A stretch of 64,000 nucleotides of DNA from Argentina anserina. Lineage: Eukaryota > Streptophyta > Magnoliopsida > Rosales > Rosaceae. Below, in pieces: positions 23,660-34,308 of this stretch. The notes beneath the pieces were generated by a model. The model did not search any database. It had not been told where the DNA came from and worked only from the letters and a program-made list of their open reading frames with translations. Positions within the stretch are counted from its first letter, which is position 1; every line of letters starts with the position of its first letter. The stretch is from assembly GCF_933775445.1 (NCBI RefSeq), contig NC_065878.1, positions 19,604,395 through 19,668,394 on the forward strand. The letters run 5' to 3'. Both the position numbers and the translations under genes were made by a program.

Positions 23660-24930
23660 GTGCTAAAATACGCATGTCAAATTTCAGTATTATCATCATT
23701 CCATGATGGGTTCACAGGTTGTTAGCAATCTATGAAGGTATGATGGAACTTGTAGGAGACAAAGACTACACAATGTGACTCATGTTTTCTTACTTTCCCC
23801 AATAGTGCTCAAGGAGAACACTCCTTATCTAGATATCCTTTGAGAGGACGTCAAGGAGATAAATATTACTACTCTTTCTATATTCCTCGAGGAGAACATT
23901 TGTTACTAAAATTCTGAATATTCTCTTATGATCGTCATGAGAGTGTGAGACTATGTTGTGACCCTTTATTTTGGATTCTCTCAAGGTCAATGAGAGCACT
24001 GATAACTCATATGACTTGACTTTTAAGAGTTAAGACTTGAAGTTTCACTCCTCTTCTCGATATCTTTTACGAAAAATTGAAAATTAGCCGATTGAAGGAC
24101 TACTCTTCTAGTCTTATTTTTTATATCCCTCGAGGCTCGAGGTGATTAATTAATCAAAAAATCCAGGTCAAGGAGAGTCTGAGACATCCTCAAATTGAGT
24201 TAAATTTTTTTAAGTGAAAATTTTCAAATATTTATCTAAAATATCGAAGATATATCGGATATATCGTAAATATCGGAGAAATATTAGAGATATTTTATGT
24301 TATCGGAGAAATATCGCAGATACGGGAAAAAATAAGATATTTACCCCTAAGATATATCGTTTTTTTGAAAAAGGGAGATATCGGAGGATATATCAGAAAT
24401 ATCGGGGAGATTTTGTTCCTGGTGTAAAATAAGGATATAACGGGGATATATCGAGATATATTGGATTATATCGGATTTATCGTTTTTACTATTTTTTAAT
24501 TAAATTTAATATATTTATAAACATATACATCAAAATATACCAAATAAACTTGAGAAATTAAAACTTATAGAAGTAAATCTACTAAATAAACTTCATAAAA
24601 AATATTTGCTTATTTTGACCATTAAAATACATAAATTGTATTAATTAATAAAAATAAAGGTGATCATTCATCATAAACTCTCTCGTCATTGATTGTTATC
24701 AACGAAACTTTCATTTTTTTTTAAATTATTTTTTCAAAACAACGTGGTTTTAAAAAAATATTAAAAAAAATAGCACCGATATACCGGGTCAAACCGAGTT
24801 TGACCAGATATATCGCCATTTGATTTGATTTTTCGGGTTGACCGATATAATGATATAATAGACCGATAAGCAACTTATCGTATCGTTTTCTTAATATCAT
24901 GGATATATCGAGATATTTAGAACATTGAGT
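23660..24930 (+). mobile_element. Repeat element with ATATCG-rich subterminal region, copy 1
   Basis: Homologous in inverted orientation to 51335-52085. Shared blocks include catgatgggttcac, gattaattaatc next to a cgaggctcgagg-type palindrome, agtgaaaattttca, and a long run of gatatatcggatatatcg-like words at 24240-24480. The terminal word ttagaacattg (about 24917-24927) matches the other family end (ttttgaacct, about 52811-52820) in form. Ends rich in short degenerate repeats suggest a DNA transposon (hAT or Mutator-like). No transposase is preserved in this copy. Confidence 0.55.
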
Positions 24931-27005
24931 TAACAAAGCTGTATCATCGGCAAACACAGTCGAACTTCTCTAGATAGTCAGTACCGAATAAGGTTTCGAT
25001 TTGCATGCATGTGCGAAACTCAACCCCCATCCTGCATTTTCGAATAAGTTCACGTCTCCAGAACGCACTACCACCCTAAAATAAGTGCCTGAATTAATGA
25101 TTGATAATTACTGGAAAATTATTAGCACCATATCACTATCAATAATTAACTCTTTAGATAAAGTCTAAGCAAATATATGCAGGTTCTGTAGAAGAATCGA
25201 AGCTCGATCGAAAACTAAAATTTCATGGTAGAGCCAATACCAAACCAAATAATTAGATGACTTGTTAATCAACTAAAACTTTCACATTGATTAGAATTAC
25301 CAGTTGCACCTATCATGGAGATTGTTACAATTGATGGGCATTAATAAGATGTTTAGCATTTGCAAACAGAAAGACTTGAGAATTAGAGGTTCAAAGTGAG
25401 TTTCAAGAATGGTGTCCCTAATGGATGTCGAGATATATTGGCCCAATTCATATTAACCCAACAACTAATTAGTATTAGAGATACTCACTAGAATAAATGT
25501 AAAAAATCATTCTGTAAAACTATCAATATTATAAATACCAATTCTTCTTCCCTTGCTTCTTCGTTTTGTAACTTTCATCATCTTCGTGAGTTTATCAAAA
25601 ACTTAACCATGGACACACGAAAAAGAAAAAGAAATAAATGATGACTATACAACATTGTGGCATACAACTATCAAACATAACTTGTTTGATGTGTTACTCA
25701 CAAGTTAAACACGTGTAATCAGGTTCTAGTAAAGCCAAGCTTGTCCCAAACTAATTTAAACGTATGTTCGACAGAATACGTACGCAAAGAACAAAAAACT
25801 AATAATGTTCTAACATATATGTCTGAAAAAAAAGGCTGATGTTCACAGTATGAGGCCCCCGAAAATTGATGTCGGAGATTGCTGCCTGCCACGCCTCACT
25901 TCATCAGGTACGGGATGAACTTTTGGCCTTTGGCAATGCTCATGAAATTTCAAGCTCAAAATCATATGATAAATAAAATATAAAAGCATCATCAATTTTT
26001 TTTTTTAGGTGAATGAGGTCAGATCATATAAAAGCATCATCTAGCTAGCACCACCGGGCAAACAAATGTCTGCGAGAACCACGACTATATATGGAACACA
26101 ACCAATACGACAAGGCTGAGGAACAATTTATAAGCGACTGTTTTGCTAGGAAAGCTCAGGTTATGAAAACAAGTCGGGGAATTCACCGAGTTCTGAGTTA
26201 CCTAAATGATAAAATGTATTCGACCAAAGCATAATCCGAGCAATATTGCTTTGAGAGTTTAAGCTGCCACCTTTTTTCAAGAATGACTTGCCTTCTCCAT
26301 TATTTTTCAAGCTCGTCTCTATCTGGTCTCGTTCCCTTCTTTCTCCACCATTCGTTTTCTAATCGTTGTTCTCATCTCGTGCCTGTCTCAACCCCATACT
26401 GAACCTGCAATTACCGACCTTTCAACATTTTACATACCTTGCAAATGTTCCGAACTTAATGTGCCAAAATACTACGCAGATACATTTTCTCAATTACGTT
26501 TTCTCCATTTGAATTGAGCTCATAGTCATTTTTAGGCCGAAACTTGATACGAGTTGTATATAGAATAAACTCACCATCGCAACATTTTCCTTCGTTTTTC
26601 TTCTTCAAAAAGAAAAACCCATAGCAGATTGTGCATTTGTGCTGCAGATGCGAATGATGTATGGGTTAATAACTTAATATACACTCAATCTCTTTTTTTC
26701 TTGGTTAAGGTACACTCAATCTCTTTACTTTGTGTTTAACCTAGTTTCTTAGTGACGGCTTTCCTTGTGCTAGCTCCTCATTTCTATGTGCTTGTATTTC
26801 AGATTTTGCATATTCTGTTGTCCTAGTATTTGCCCTCTCTCCCTTTTGGGCTTTATTATCGAAACTACTTTCTAAACCCAAAACCATGAGTGCCATTTAG
26901 ACTGGAAATGATTTGCTAGCCCAAGGTGCATGCAATACACATTTGGGTTGTGACACGCAATTCACTTATTTAGCGAAGGACACATAATACGAGACAGTTG
27001 TAGAA
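24931..27005. other. Intergenic region upstream of the small HSP gene
   Basis: About 2 kb with no supported gene. A FADDTALL-like reading at about 24957-24930 (-) is too short to call a LINE. Confidence 0.35.
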
Positions 27006-27013
27006 GATGATAG

Positions 27014-27102
27014 AATTCGATGGAACATTCTCGCACATATTAATCCATCTACTGAGAAAAAATCATGAAAGCGCCTGAACCTTCTTCGGGATTCTATAAA
27101 TA
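27014..27102 (+). promoter_or_regulatory. Heat shock element and TATA box of the small HSP gene
   Basis: GGAACATTC at 27022-27030 has the inverted GAA..TTC pentamer arrangement of a heat shock element, with aGAATTC just upstream (27012-27018) and another CTTC..GGATTC cluster at 27080-27094. TATAAATA is at 27095-27102, about 106 bp before the ATG. This arrangement predicts heat-inducible expression. Confidence 0.7.
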
Positions 27103-27207
27103 CTTCGCTCCATAGCTTCAACCACACCAACAAGAATCATACAAAGCAATCGAGTCTTCCAATACTTGCTTACGCAACCAGCAAATCAAAACCTTCATCG
27201 ATCAACA

Positions 27208-27678
27208 ATGGCTCTTAGTCTCTTTGGCAACGGCCGACGCAGCAACGTCTTCGACCCATTTTCCCTCGACATCTGGGATCCTTTCCAGAACATGGGCTCT
27301 CTCATCGGCTCATCCTCCACTGCCGGCGACACCTCCGCCTTCGCCCAGACCCGAATCGACTGGAAGGAGACTCCGGAGGCCCACGTCTTCAAGGCGGACC
27401 TTCCCGGACTGAAGAAGGAAGAAGTGAAGGTCGAGCTGGAGGAAGGGAACGTCCTTCAGATCAGTGGAGAGAGGAGCAGGGAGCAGGAGGAGAAGAACGA
27501 CAAGTGGCACAGGGTGGAGAGGAGCAGCGGCAAGTTCCTGAGGAGGTTCAGGCTGCCGGATAATGCAAAGGTGGATCAGGTCAGGGCTGCTATGGAGAAT
27601 GGGGTGCTTACTGTGACTGTGCCCAAAGCAGAGGAGCAGAAGTCCCAGGTCAAGAGCATCGACATTTCTGGAGCTTAG
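27208..27678 (+). CDS. Class I cytosolic small heat shock protein (about 18 kDa)
   Basis: An intronless gene of 156 residues, typical of plant class I small HSPs. It acts as an ATP-independent chaperone that forms oligomers and holds unfolding proteins in the cytosol. Visible are the N-terminal [19 protein letters not shown] arm, the alpha-crystallin domain (about residues 48-140) with [13 protein letters not shown], and the consensus [10 protein letters not shown] near the end. The tail motif IDI (IxI/V) docks neighbouring subunits. The ATG at 27208 is preferred over an in-frame codon at 27166 because the class I N-terminus begins MALSLFG. GC content is clearly higher than the surroundings, usual for this family. 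Heat regulation is supported by the element upstream. Confidence 0.96.
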   Translation: MALSLFGNGRRSNVFDPFSLDIWDPFQNMGSLIGSSSTAGDTSAFAQTRIDWKETPEAHVFKADLPGLKKEEVKVELEEGNVLQISGERSREQEEKNDKWHRVERSSGKFLRRFRLPDNAKVDQVRAAMENGVLTVTVPKAEEQKSQVKSIDISGA

Positions 27679-28317
27679 ATGTTCAAGATCTTCGGGCCAT
27701 CGATCAAGTTTTTCATTTTGTTCCGAGTTTTGTTAAATAAGCTTGTGTGGTGTGCTTTTTATGTTGTAGTTTTGTAGCTAGTGTGCTATATAAGTGTCTC
27801 TTCTGTAAGGGTTTCTAATGAGTGATGGCCTGTAATGTGTTAATCTAATAACGGGTTTGAGTGAAGAAATTTTTTCTTATGCTTCTGTGGACGGTGAATT
27901 TTGCACTGGTCTCAAAATGCTGATATCTTATCCTATGCAAGCACGTCTTAATTGATTGAAAAGAACCATATTTGAAAACAATTGAAATGCGCATGAACTT
28001 GTTACCATGGCACGCAAATGAACGCCTACATTGTCATGCCAAACAGAACAGAATATGGAAAAGAACATTAGAGATGGCCAATTTTGGGTTAAACATGATT
28101 GTTTAATGTTAATTGGAGTTGAAACACCATGGGAGATGCACTGACATTGAACAAAATTATAAAATTGCCTGCACTGAGGTAGTGTCGTATAATCATAGAA
28201 CAGCAAAAAACTAAGCTACATGATGAGGTTCTGATTTACCATAATATCATAATCTCTTAATTAAGTGTACATTTATCTGGTAAACCAGACCTCAATTGGC
28301 ATGGCCTGATATGGACC
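27679..28317. other. 3' flank of the small HSP gene
   Basis: UTR and spacer; no further gene seen. Confidence 0.35.
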
Positions 28318-28430
28318 TTATTTTGATCTGGTTGTGGCACCGTGACGGTGAGGACGCCATTCTCCATCGCCACCTGAACCTCCTCGTGAACCGGTTTGGT
28401 TCTCGTTCCCCACTGAGCAGGTGATCCAGG

Positions 28431-28610
28431 TGTTGGAGATGAGAGATCTCACATCTAAGAAGTGACAAAGAAAATAAAGCTTATAAGTTGGTGGATAATT
28501 ACCAATTGTACCGAGGCTTTTTGTGATTAAAACTCAACACATGTGAGGTGGTTAAGTTGAGACAATATTGATACAGTTGGTCCACGGGCCACGCTTGTCG
28601 CTGTTTAACA
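28431..28610 (+). repeat. 5' LTR of the TRIM-like element
   Basis: 180 bp, starting TGTTGGAGA and ending GTTTAACA. Confidence 0.85.
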
Positions 28611-28650
28611 TGGTATCAGAACGGGTCCCTCTCCAGTCGCGCCTCCAATC

Positions 28651-30689
28651 TAGGGGTGGCATTCGGTTTAAACGGTTCGGTTTTGGGGTCAAACCGTAAA
28701 CCAAACTGAAATTTAACTTCGGTTCGGTTTACTATTCGGTTTTTCAATATTGCAAACTGAAAACCGAACCGAACGGTTCGGTTCGGTTCGGTTTTTTTCG
28801 GTTTTTTTTTTTTTGAAAAAAAAAATTTTATTTTTTGATTTTTAAAAAATTCTAGTTTCAAAATATTGTCGATCGACACCAATAGATGTGATCAACATAT
28901 ATATTTAGGGACCATGTAAAAATTTCATCCATTTTGAACATAGTTTGATCGTCCATACTAACGATTAACCAAAAAAGAGGCGTTTTCACATAATAAAACC
29001 CCATTGACCGGGGCTTTGCCAAATGAGTTTCCTTGTTTCGACCACGCACGATCGATGACAAAAATTATGTGACTTCAAATATGTAAACAACTTTTCTCAT
29101 TTGCATATTGGTAATGGGTCCTCCCTTAGGGTATATTAGTGTTGTTTTTGGTTTACCGGAAATTCCGACGGTCAAACGAGGTCCGAATTGGATGAAATTT
29201 TAAAATGGTCACTAAATATATATACTGATCACATCAGATGGTGTCGATCAATTCCGATAAGTTTCCTTCATATAGTCGCTTCATAATGTGATAGTTTTAT
29301 TATAACCCTAATATAAAAAAGGTTATGGTACATTAGTGGACACTTCGACGATCGACAACTCCAGTTTGAAATATGGTCGATCGACACTAGTAGATGTGAT
29401 CGGTATATATATTTAGGGAACCCGTAAAAATTTCGTCCGTTTTGAACATAGTTTGATCGTCCATACTAACGATTAACCAAAAAAAGAGGCGTTTTCACAT
29501 AATAAAACCCCATTGACCGGGGCTTTGCCAAATGAGTTTCCTTGTTTCGACCACGCACGATCGATGACAAAAATTATGTGATTTCAAATATGTAAACAAC
29601 TTTTCTCATTCGCATCTTGGTAATGGGTCCTCCCTTAGGGTATATTAGTGTTGTTTTCGGTTTACCGGAAATTCCGACGGTCAAACGAGGTCCGAATTGA
29701 ATGAAATTTTAAAATAGTCACTAAATATATATACTGATCACATCGGATGATGTCGATCAATTCCGATAAGTTTCCTTCATATAGTCGCTTCATAATGTGA
29801 TAGTTTTATTATAACCCTACTATAAAGGTTATGGTACATTAGTGAACACTTCAGCGATCAACAACTCCAGTTTGAAATATGGTCGATCGACATCAGTAGA
29901 TGTGATCGGTATATATATTTAGGGAACCCGTAAAAATTTCATCTGTTTTGAACATGGTTTGACCGTCCGTACCAACGGTCAACCAAAAAAACATGCGTTT
30001 TCACATAATAAAACCCCCATTGACCGGGACTTTGCCAAATGAGTTTCCTTGTTTCGACCACGCACGATCGATGACAAAAATTATGTGACTTCAAATATGT
30101 AAACAACTTTTCTCATTCGCATCTTGGTAATGGGTCATCTCTTAGGGTATATTAGTGTTGTTTTCGGTTTACCGAAAATTCCGACGGTTAAACGAGGTCC
30201 GAATTGGATGAAATTTTGACAAGGTGACTATATATACATATCAATCATATCGACTAGTGTCGATCGATCTTGAGAAGTTTCCTTCATATAGTTGTTTCAT
30301 ATTGAGGCGGATTTAGTAATTACACATCCACTTGTATATATATGTGTGTGTTTGTTTTAGCAAACTTATTTGAAACATACATATATGAGCATACATATAA
30401 ACATAGATGATTATATATACATATATAACACTACAAAAAAGAAACATATAATATAAACCTAAAATCACATTAATCAAAACAAATATTCGGTAAGATAAAC
30501 GTAAAACGACATTATTTTATAAATAATTCGGTTTTTCGGTTCGGTTCGGTTTCTTATGTGCCCAAACTGAAACCAAACTGATTAATTCGGTTCGGTTCGG
30601 TTTTTTGTGTGTTCGGTCCGGTTTTTTTCGGTTTCGGTCCGGTTTTTTCGGTTCGGTTTTCGGTTTTTCGGTCTTAAGTGCCACCCCTA
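28651..30689. mobile_element. Non-autonomous hAT-type element nested in the LTR element
   Basis: Terminal inverted repeats TAGGGGTGGCA and TGCCACCCCTA bound the element, and the 8-bp target duplication CTCCAATC is perfect (28643-28650 and 30690-30697). Both ends carry many CGGTTCGGTTT-type words, a subterminal pattern known for this hAT group. There is no transposase; the interior is a tandem array (see 28857-30305). Confidence 0.9.
28857..30305. repeat. Three tandem units of about 507 bp, each internally palindromic
   Basis: The marker TCGATCGACA occurs at 28869, 29377 and 29883, giving periods of 508 and 506 bp; the third unit is cut short near 30305. Units look about 90-95 % identical. 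Within each unit the first roughly 80 bp (cgacacc..gatgtgatca..atatatatttag) recur inverted about 350 bp later (ctaaatatatatactgatcacatc..ggtgtcg), so each unit can fold back. No coding capacity. Confidence 0.85.
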
Positions 30690-30888
30690 CTCCAATCTGT
30701 TGTGGGCCCGAGTTGGGTGTCACTTTGTCATGGGCCCAAGATGTGTGTCATTATCATGTCATCGGAGAGTTTCCGATTGAATGGTTACCAAGTATCGTTG
30801 GTTACTGGACCTTGGTTTATTTCGTCCCAGTATGTGGGATGTTAATCTGTCACGTGCAGACCTAAAAATTAGGTTGCACGTGAGGGGG

Positions 30889-31068
30889 CGTTGGAGAGGA
30901 GAGATCTCACATCTAAGAAGTGACAAAGAAAATAAAGCTTATAAGTTGGTGGATAATAACCAATTGTACCGATGCCTTTTGTGATTAAAACCCAACACTT
31001 GTGAGGTGGCTAAGTTAGAACAATATCAGTACAGTTGGTCAACGGACCACGCTTGTCGCTGTTTAACA
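30889..31068 (+). repeat. 3' LTR of the TRIM-like element
   Basis: 180 bp. The first base has changed (CGTTGGAGA for TGTTGGAGA) and the end GTTTAACA is kept. Confidence 0.85.
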
Positions 31069-31465
31069 CCAGGCGGTCCAGTAACTTGTCGCGCTTCCAT
31101 TGTTCGCCGATATGGAGGTACGTAAAAACGAATGTCTTTCGTGCTCAACCTGCACCTTGATGAGGTCCTCCTTCTCCACCTCCTCGACCACGAACAGGTG
31201 AATACGTCGTTGGCGTATCCTTCCAGTACACGGATGGGGGACTATTGGATAGATTGGAAATCAGCGTCATTGTAATTGGGAGATGGTGGATTTTTTAACC
31301 CAATTATGAGGTTGAAAGAAAGAAACATATATTTGTGAATGAATCTTAGTATCTTACTACGTACGTTGTAGAACGAGTCATTTAATACTCAAGCAAACTT
31401 GTTCTTCTAAGTTCTCATACATATGATATGTTTTTAATTTTACGAGTGGGCTACGTCAGCAACAA

Positions 31466-31538
31466 GCGCCCATGGCCTAATGGATAAGGCGTCTGACTTC
31501 TAATCAGGCGATTGTGGGTTCGAGTCCCACTGGGCGTG
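31466..31538 (+). tRNA. tRNA-Arg (anticodon UCU)
   Basis: 73 nt including the discriminator G. Acceptor arms GCGCCCA (31466-31472) and TGGGCGT (31531-31537) pair with one G-U. The anticodon loop CTTCTAA holds TCT at 31499-31501. The T arm contains GGTTCGAGTCC (B box) and the D arm GGCCTAATGG (A box). No intron. Confidence 0.95.
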
Positions 31539-31905
31539 CTTTGATTGAATGATTTTCTCTATGGTTTTTTTTTTCATCTGATGCTTAATTTTGGTTTCAA
31601 ATTGTCAGTTCTTCATCCTTCCATGAGCATGTAGAACTACAAAGCGCATTATTGATGAAACATGACCACCATGAAAGCCCCGAATAGAAACCCAGGCTTT
31701 TTCAAGTAACTTTGCCCTAGTGCTTTGATTGAATGATTTTCTCTATGGTTTTTTTTTTTCATCTGATGCTTAATTTTGGTTTCAAATTGTCAGTTCTTCA
31801 TCCTTCCATGAGCATGTAGAACTACAAAGCGCATTATTGATGAAACATGACCACCATGAAAGCCCCGAATAGAAACCCAGGCTTTTTCAAGTAACTTTGC
31901 CCTAG
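31537..31905. repeat. 184-bp tandem duplication starting at the tRNA 3' end
   Basis: The segments 31537-31720 and 31721-31905 are identical except for one T in a poly-T run (10 against 11). The left border coincides with the last bases of the tRNA gene. A - strand open frame runs across the second copy, but I recognise no protein. Confidence 0.9.
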
Positions 31906-32363
31906 CATTGGTCTTGCGCACCTGTTCGAACATAATGATGGAATCCTCGAGGCGTTTTCGATCACAAGCACGTATCGGCCGTGTACAAGTTACCGAACTG
32001 ATCGATCGATCAGCACCTACAATCACATAATCCTGAACATAAAAGTTGGAAGATGGAAGATATATAGTCTATCTGTTGGGAACTATTGGATAAAATGTGG
32101 CAACTAGATATGATATCATCTTGCAATAACACCGTGAAAACCAGGAAGAGCCGCTTTGCCATTTTTCACAAGCAACCTAAGTTAAGCTGATTTGCCTGAT
32201 AGTCACGAGATCTTAATTGATCTGTCATGAGTGAATTTACCTATTCCAAGAAGCTAAGCTGGGAAATATTCATTTCCACCAAGTAGCTAGGGTTTTTTAA
32301 CCGTTCACCCTAGCATTCCTAAAAATACGATGGCCTATGTACAAAATTTATTCAAACACGAAT
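31906..32363. other. Spacer downstream of the DUF620 gene
   Basis: No gene recognised. A - strand frame (32026-31790) has no family resemblance that I can see. Confidence 0.3.
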
Positions 32364-34308
32364 TTACAGTTCTTGGTCAGTACTACTTCCACTGCTCTCT
32401 GAATCATCATCATAAACATCAATGGCGGCTATTTTGGAAGCTCTGACTTTTGAAGATGATAAAATTCTATAAGGTAACTTCGCTTTTGTATTAGTCAATA
32501 TCACACAGCCTCCTTCTTCCTCTTTCTTCAAGTCACCGGGAGGCAAGAAGCAGTCCATGGACAAACCCTTAATGTTGAAATCAACTTCTTCAATGTCCCA
32601 AACCTCTTCCATTCGAGTCCTCGAATGAGCTTCATCGCTCTCCCCAAATCTGACCAACGACACATTTGTCCTCCCGGAATGTGCAATGTTAATGCCGTCG
32701 ATGGTTCTGTAGTCTTGAATGTACGACTCCATTGTGGTTTCCCAGAAAATGCTCTCGCTGCCGGAAGTTTTGATTCTCAAGAGGTGGGAGTCTTCTAGTT
32801 GGACTAGGAGACCTGTTCTTTGGCTGAAGTATCCCCAAATAGTGTGTCGTATTATCTCTACGTTACTGCTGCTTCGTGCTCGGAGCGTTGAGGGTTCGGC
32901 TTCGAGTTTAAGTATGAAGCAGTCTTCGTCGCTGATTAGTTTCTCTCCAATACAAACTGAATTGCTGAATAAATTTGCAGTTGACCTTGGATCAAGACCC
33001 TGTTAAGCATATTTAAATTTACTATGAGTTTTTGTGTGCAAGTAATGGAATCATTTTTAGTTCTAGTATAATCCATTGATTAAGATAAAAATTATAGCAA
33101 CGTGCAAGAGGACCCCCACGGAATAATTAGATAGGGACAGTCGAACATAAAATTCAGAGTCTCCCTAGGCAAGTCAAAAGGATTATAAAGAATACTCACA
33201 ATATTGATTTAGTATAAATCTCACATCCGATCCGACGGTCGATATTATTTTATGAGTGGGTTAAAAAAAAAAATTCGTTGTCAACCGTTAGATGTGAGAT
33301 GTATAGCATACACATCCGACGGTCGATATTATTTTATGAGTGGAGTCAAAAAATAATATCCGTTGTCAACCGTTAAATGTGAGATGTATAGCATACATTG
33401 ATGTATACTAGATTAATCCCACAATTGATATCAAAATCAGTGAAAAAAGTAGTCTCCCCAAATTGGCAAAAGTTAAATTTAATAAATCAACTGCACTATG
33501 TGATCTCGATAAATTTTTACTATAGAGAAAAGGATAATGTCCGATACCTGAAGAAGGCGCCGGAGGGGACGAGGTGGGCCTCGGGAAGCATGGGAGTGAT
33601 GCCAGGGGGTTTGTCGCCAAGCCACCTTGCCATCACTCCCGGCGCTAATCTTACAGCCAGACACCACTAGTTCCAAGCACCATAGCTCAGGCCTCTTCTG
33701 CCACAGAACAAATCCTCCCATTTCACCACTTCCGAGTGATTTCAAGTTCTTCATCTTTCCCTTGGGACTATTCAACTTTCCTTCCCCAGTAGAAAACTCT
33801 GACGCTGCCATCTTCACCTTTCCCATTGCATACATGCTGTCTATGGAGTTCAAGGCAGTCTCTCCTCCCACTGCAGCTATGTATTGCTTCACTATATATT
33901 TAGCCATTGAAGCCTCCTACACATCATTATATAAGAACAATGAGAAACTTGATATAGTAGGTGAGTTTTACGGACGATCTTGCTAGCATGTTATGTTGTA
34001 CATGGTTAAGATATACTTACAATGGGCTGATCCTTGAGGTTGCAGTTGATGAGTTGGTGATCGTTATTGGGAATAGTAATAGGAATCAATGGAGCTCCAA
34101 TAACTCCGAGCAAGAGCTGGATCTCGGCGCTTTTGCTTCCAAATACAGTTGAATGCTCGCCGTTTGATGATTTCATCCATGACTTCATGTTCTGCCATGA
34201 AATCTTTGGGCTTTTGTTCGTCGGAGAGAATATCTCTTCCGGGACTGGAACCTCCAGAACGGTTTCCAAGCCGTCTTCACGGTCCAAGTTGGGACAAAGC
34301 TTCCTCAT
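32364..34308 (-). CDS. DUF620 family protein, three exons
   Basis: Exons on -: 34308-34021, 33916-33548 and 32999-32364, both introns in phase 0 with GT..AG ends, giving 430 residues. The N-terminus MRKLCPNLDREDGLETVLEV is the standard start of plant DUF620 (PF04788) proteins. The domain shows AKYIVKQYIAAVGGETALNS, SGCKISAGSDGKVAWRQTPW, GLDPRSTANLFSNSVCIGEK, RHTIWGYFSQRTGLLVQLED, TTMESYIQDYRTIDGINIAH and NIEGL-like NIKGLSMDCFLPP in the usual order. The C-terminus is acidic and Ser-rich. The family is plant-specific with no established biochemical role; a lipid/START-like fold has been suggested only by analogy. All conserved blocks are present, so I expect a functional gene. Confidence 0.93.
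33215..33400. repeat. Small foldback element with tandem copy in DUF620 intron 2
   Basis: ATCTCACATCC..CGACGGT on the left and ACCGTTAGATGTGAGAT on the right form inverted ends. A nearly identical second unit (ccgacggtcgatattattttatgagtg) follows about 87 bp later. It looks like a MITE duplicated in tandem. Confidence 0.6.

Larger units (their letters stand above)
28431..31068 (+). mobile_element. Non-autonomous LTR retrotransposon with nested hAT element
   Basis: Two 180-bp LTRs (28431-28610, 30889-31068) are flanked by CCAGG (28426-28430 and 31069-31073). Directly after the first LTR comes TGGTATCAGAAC (28611-28622), an initiator-tRNA-Met type primer site, and before the second LTR a G-rich purine tract (gagggggcg). 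Without the inserted hAT element the interior is only about 240 bp and has no coding sequence, so the size and plan are those of a TRIM. The LTRs differ at about 15 sites (8-9 %), older than the copia element at 9153-14185. Confidence 0.88.
28318..31260 (-). pseudogene. HSP20 pseudogene split by a nested transposon pair
   Basis: On - the part 31250-31074 reads YWKDTPTTY and, after a frameshift, HLFVVEEVEKEDLIKVQVEH, then GEQWKRDKLLD. The remaining part, 28425-28318, reads RFTRRFR and [11 protein letters not shown]. Together they make a small HSP coding body with several frameshifts and a deletion of about 12 residues before MENG. The two halves are separated exactly by the LTR element at 28431-31068 and its CCAGG duplication. 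It lies convergent to the intact small HSP gene and is probably an old paralogue. Confidence 0.8.

Noticed and set aside
24930..24957. FADDTALL-like reading on -, suggesting LINE reverse transcriptase
   Set aside because: Only about eight residues match; neither upstream nor downstream reading resembles reverse transcriptase, so chance is likely.
31790..32026. 78-codon open frame on - near the tRNA-Arg
   Set aside because: No recognisable family, and half of it lies in the recent 184-bp duplication.
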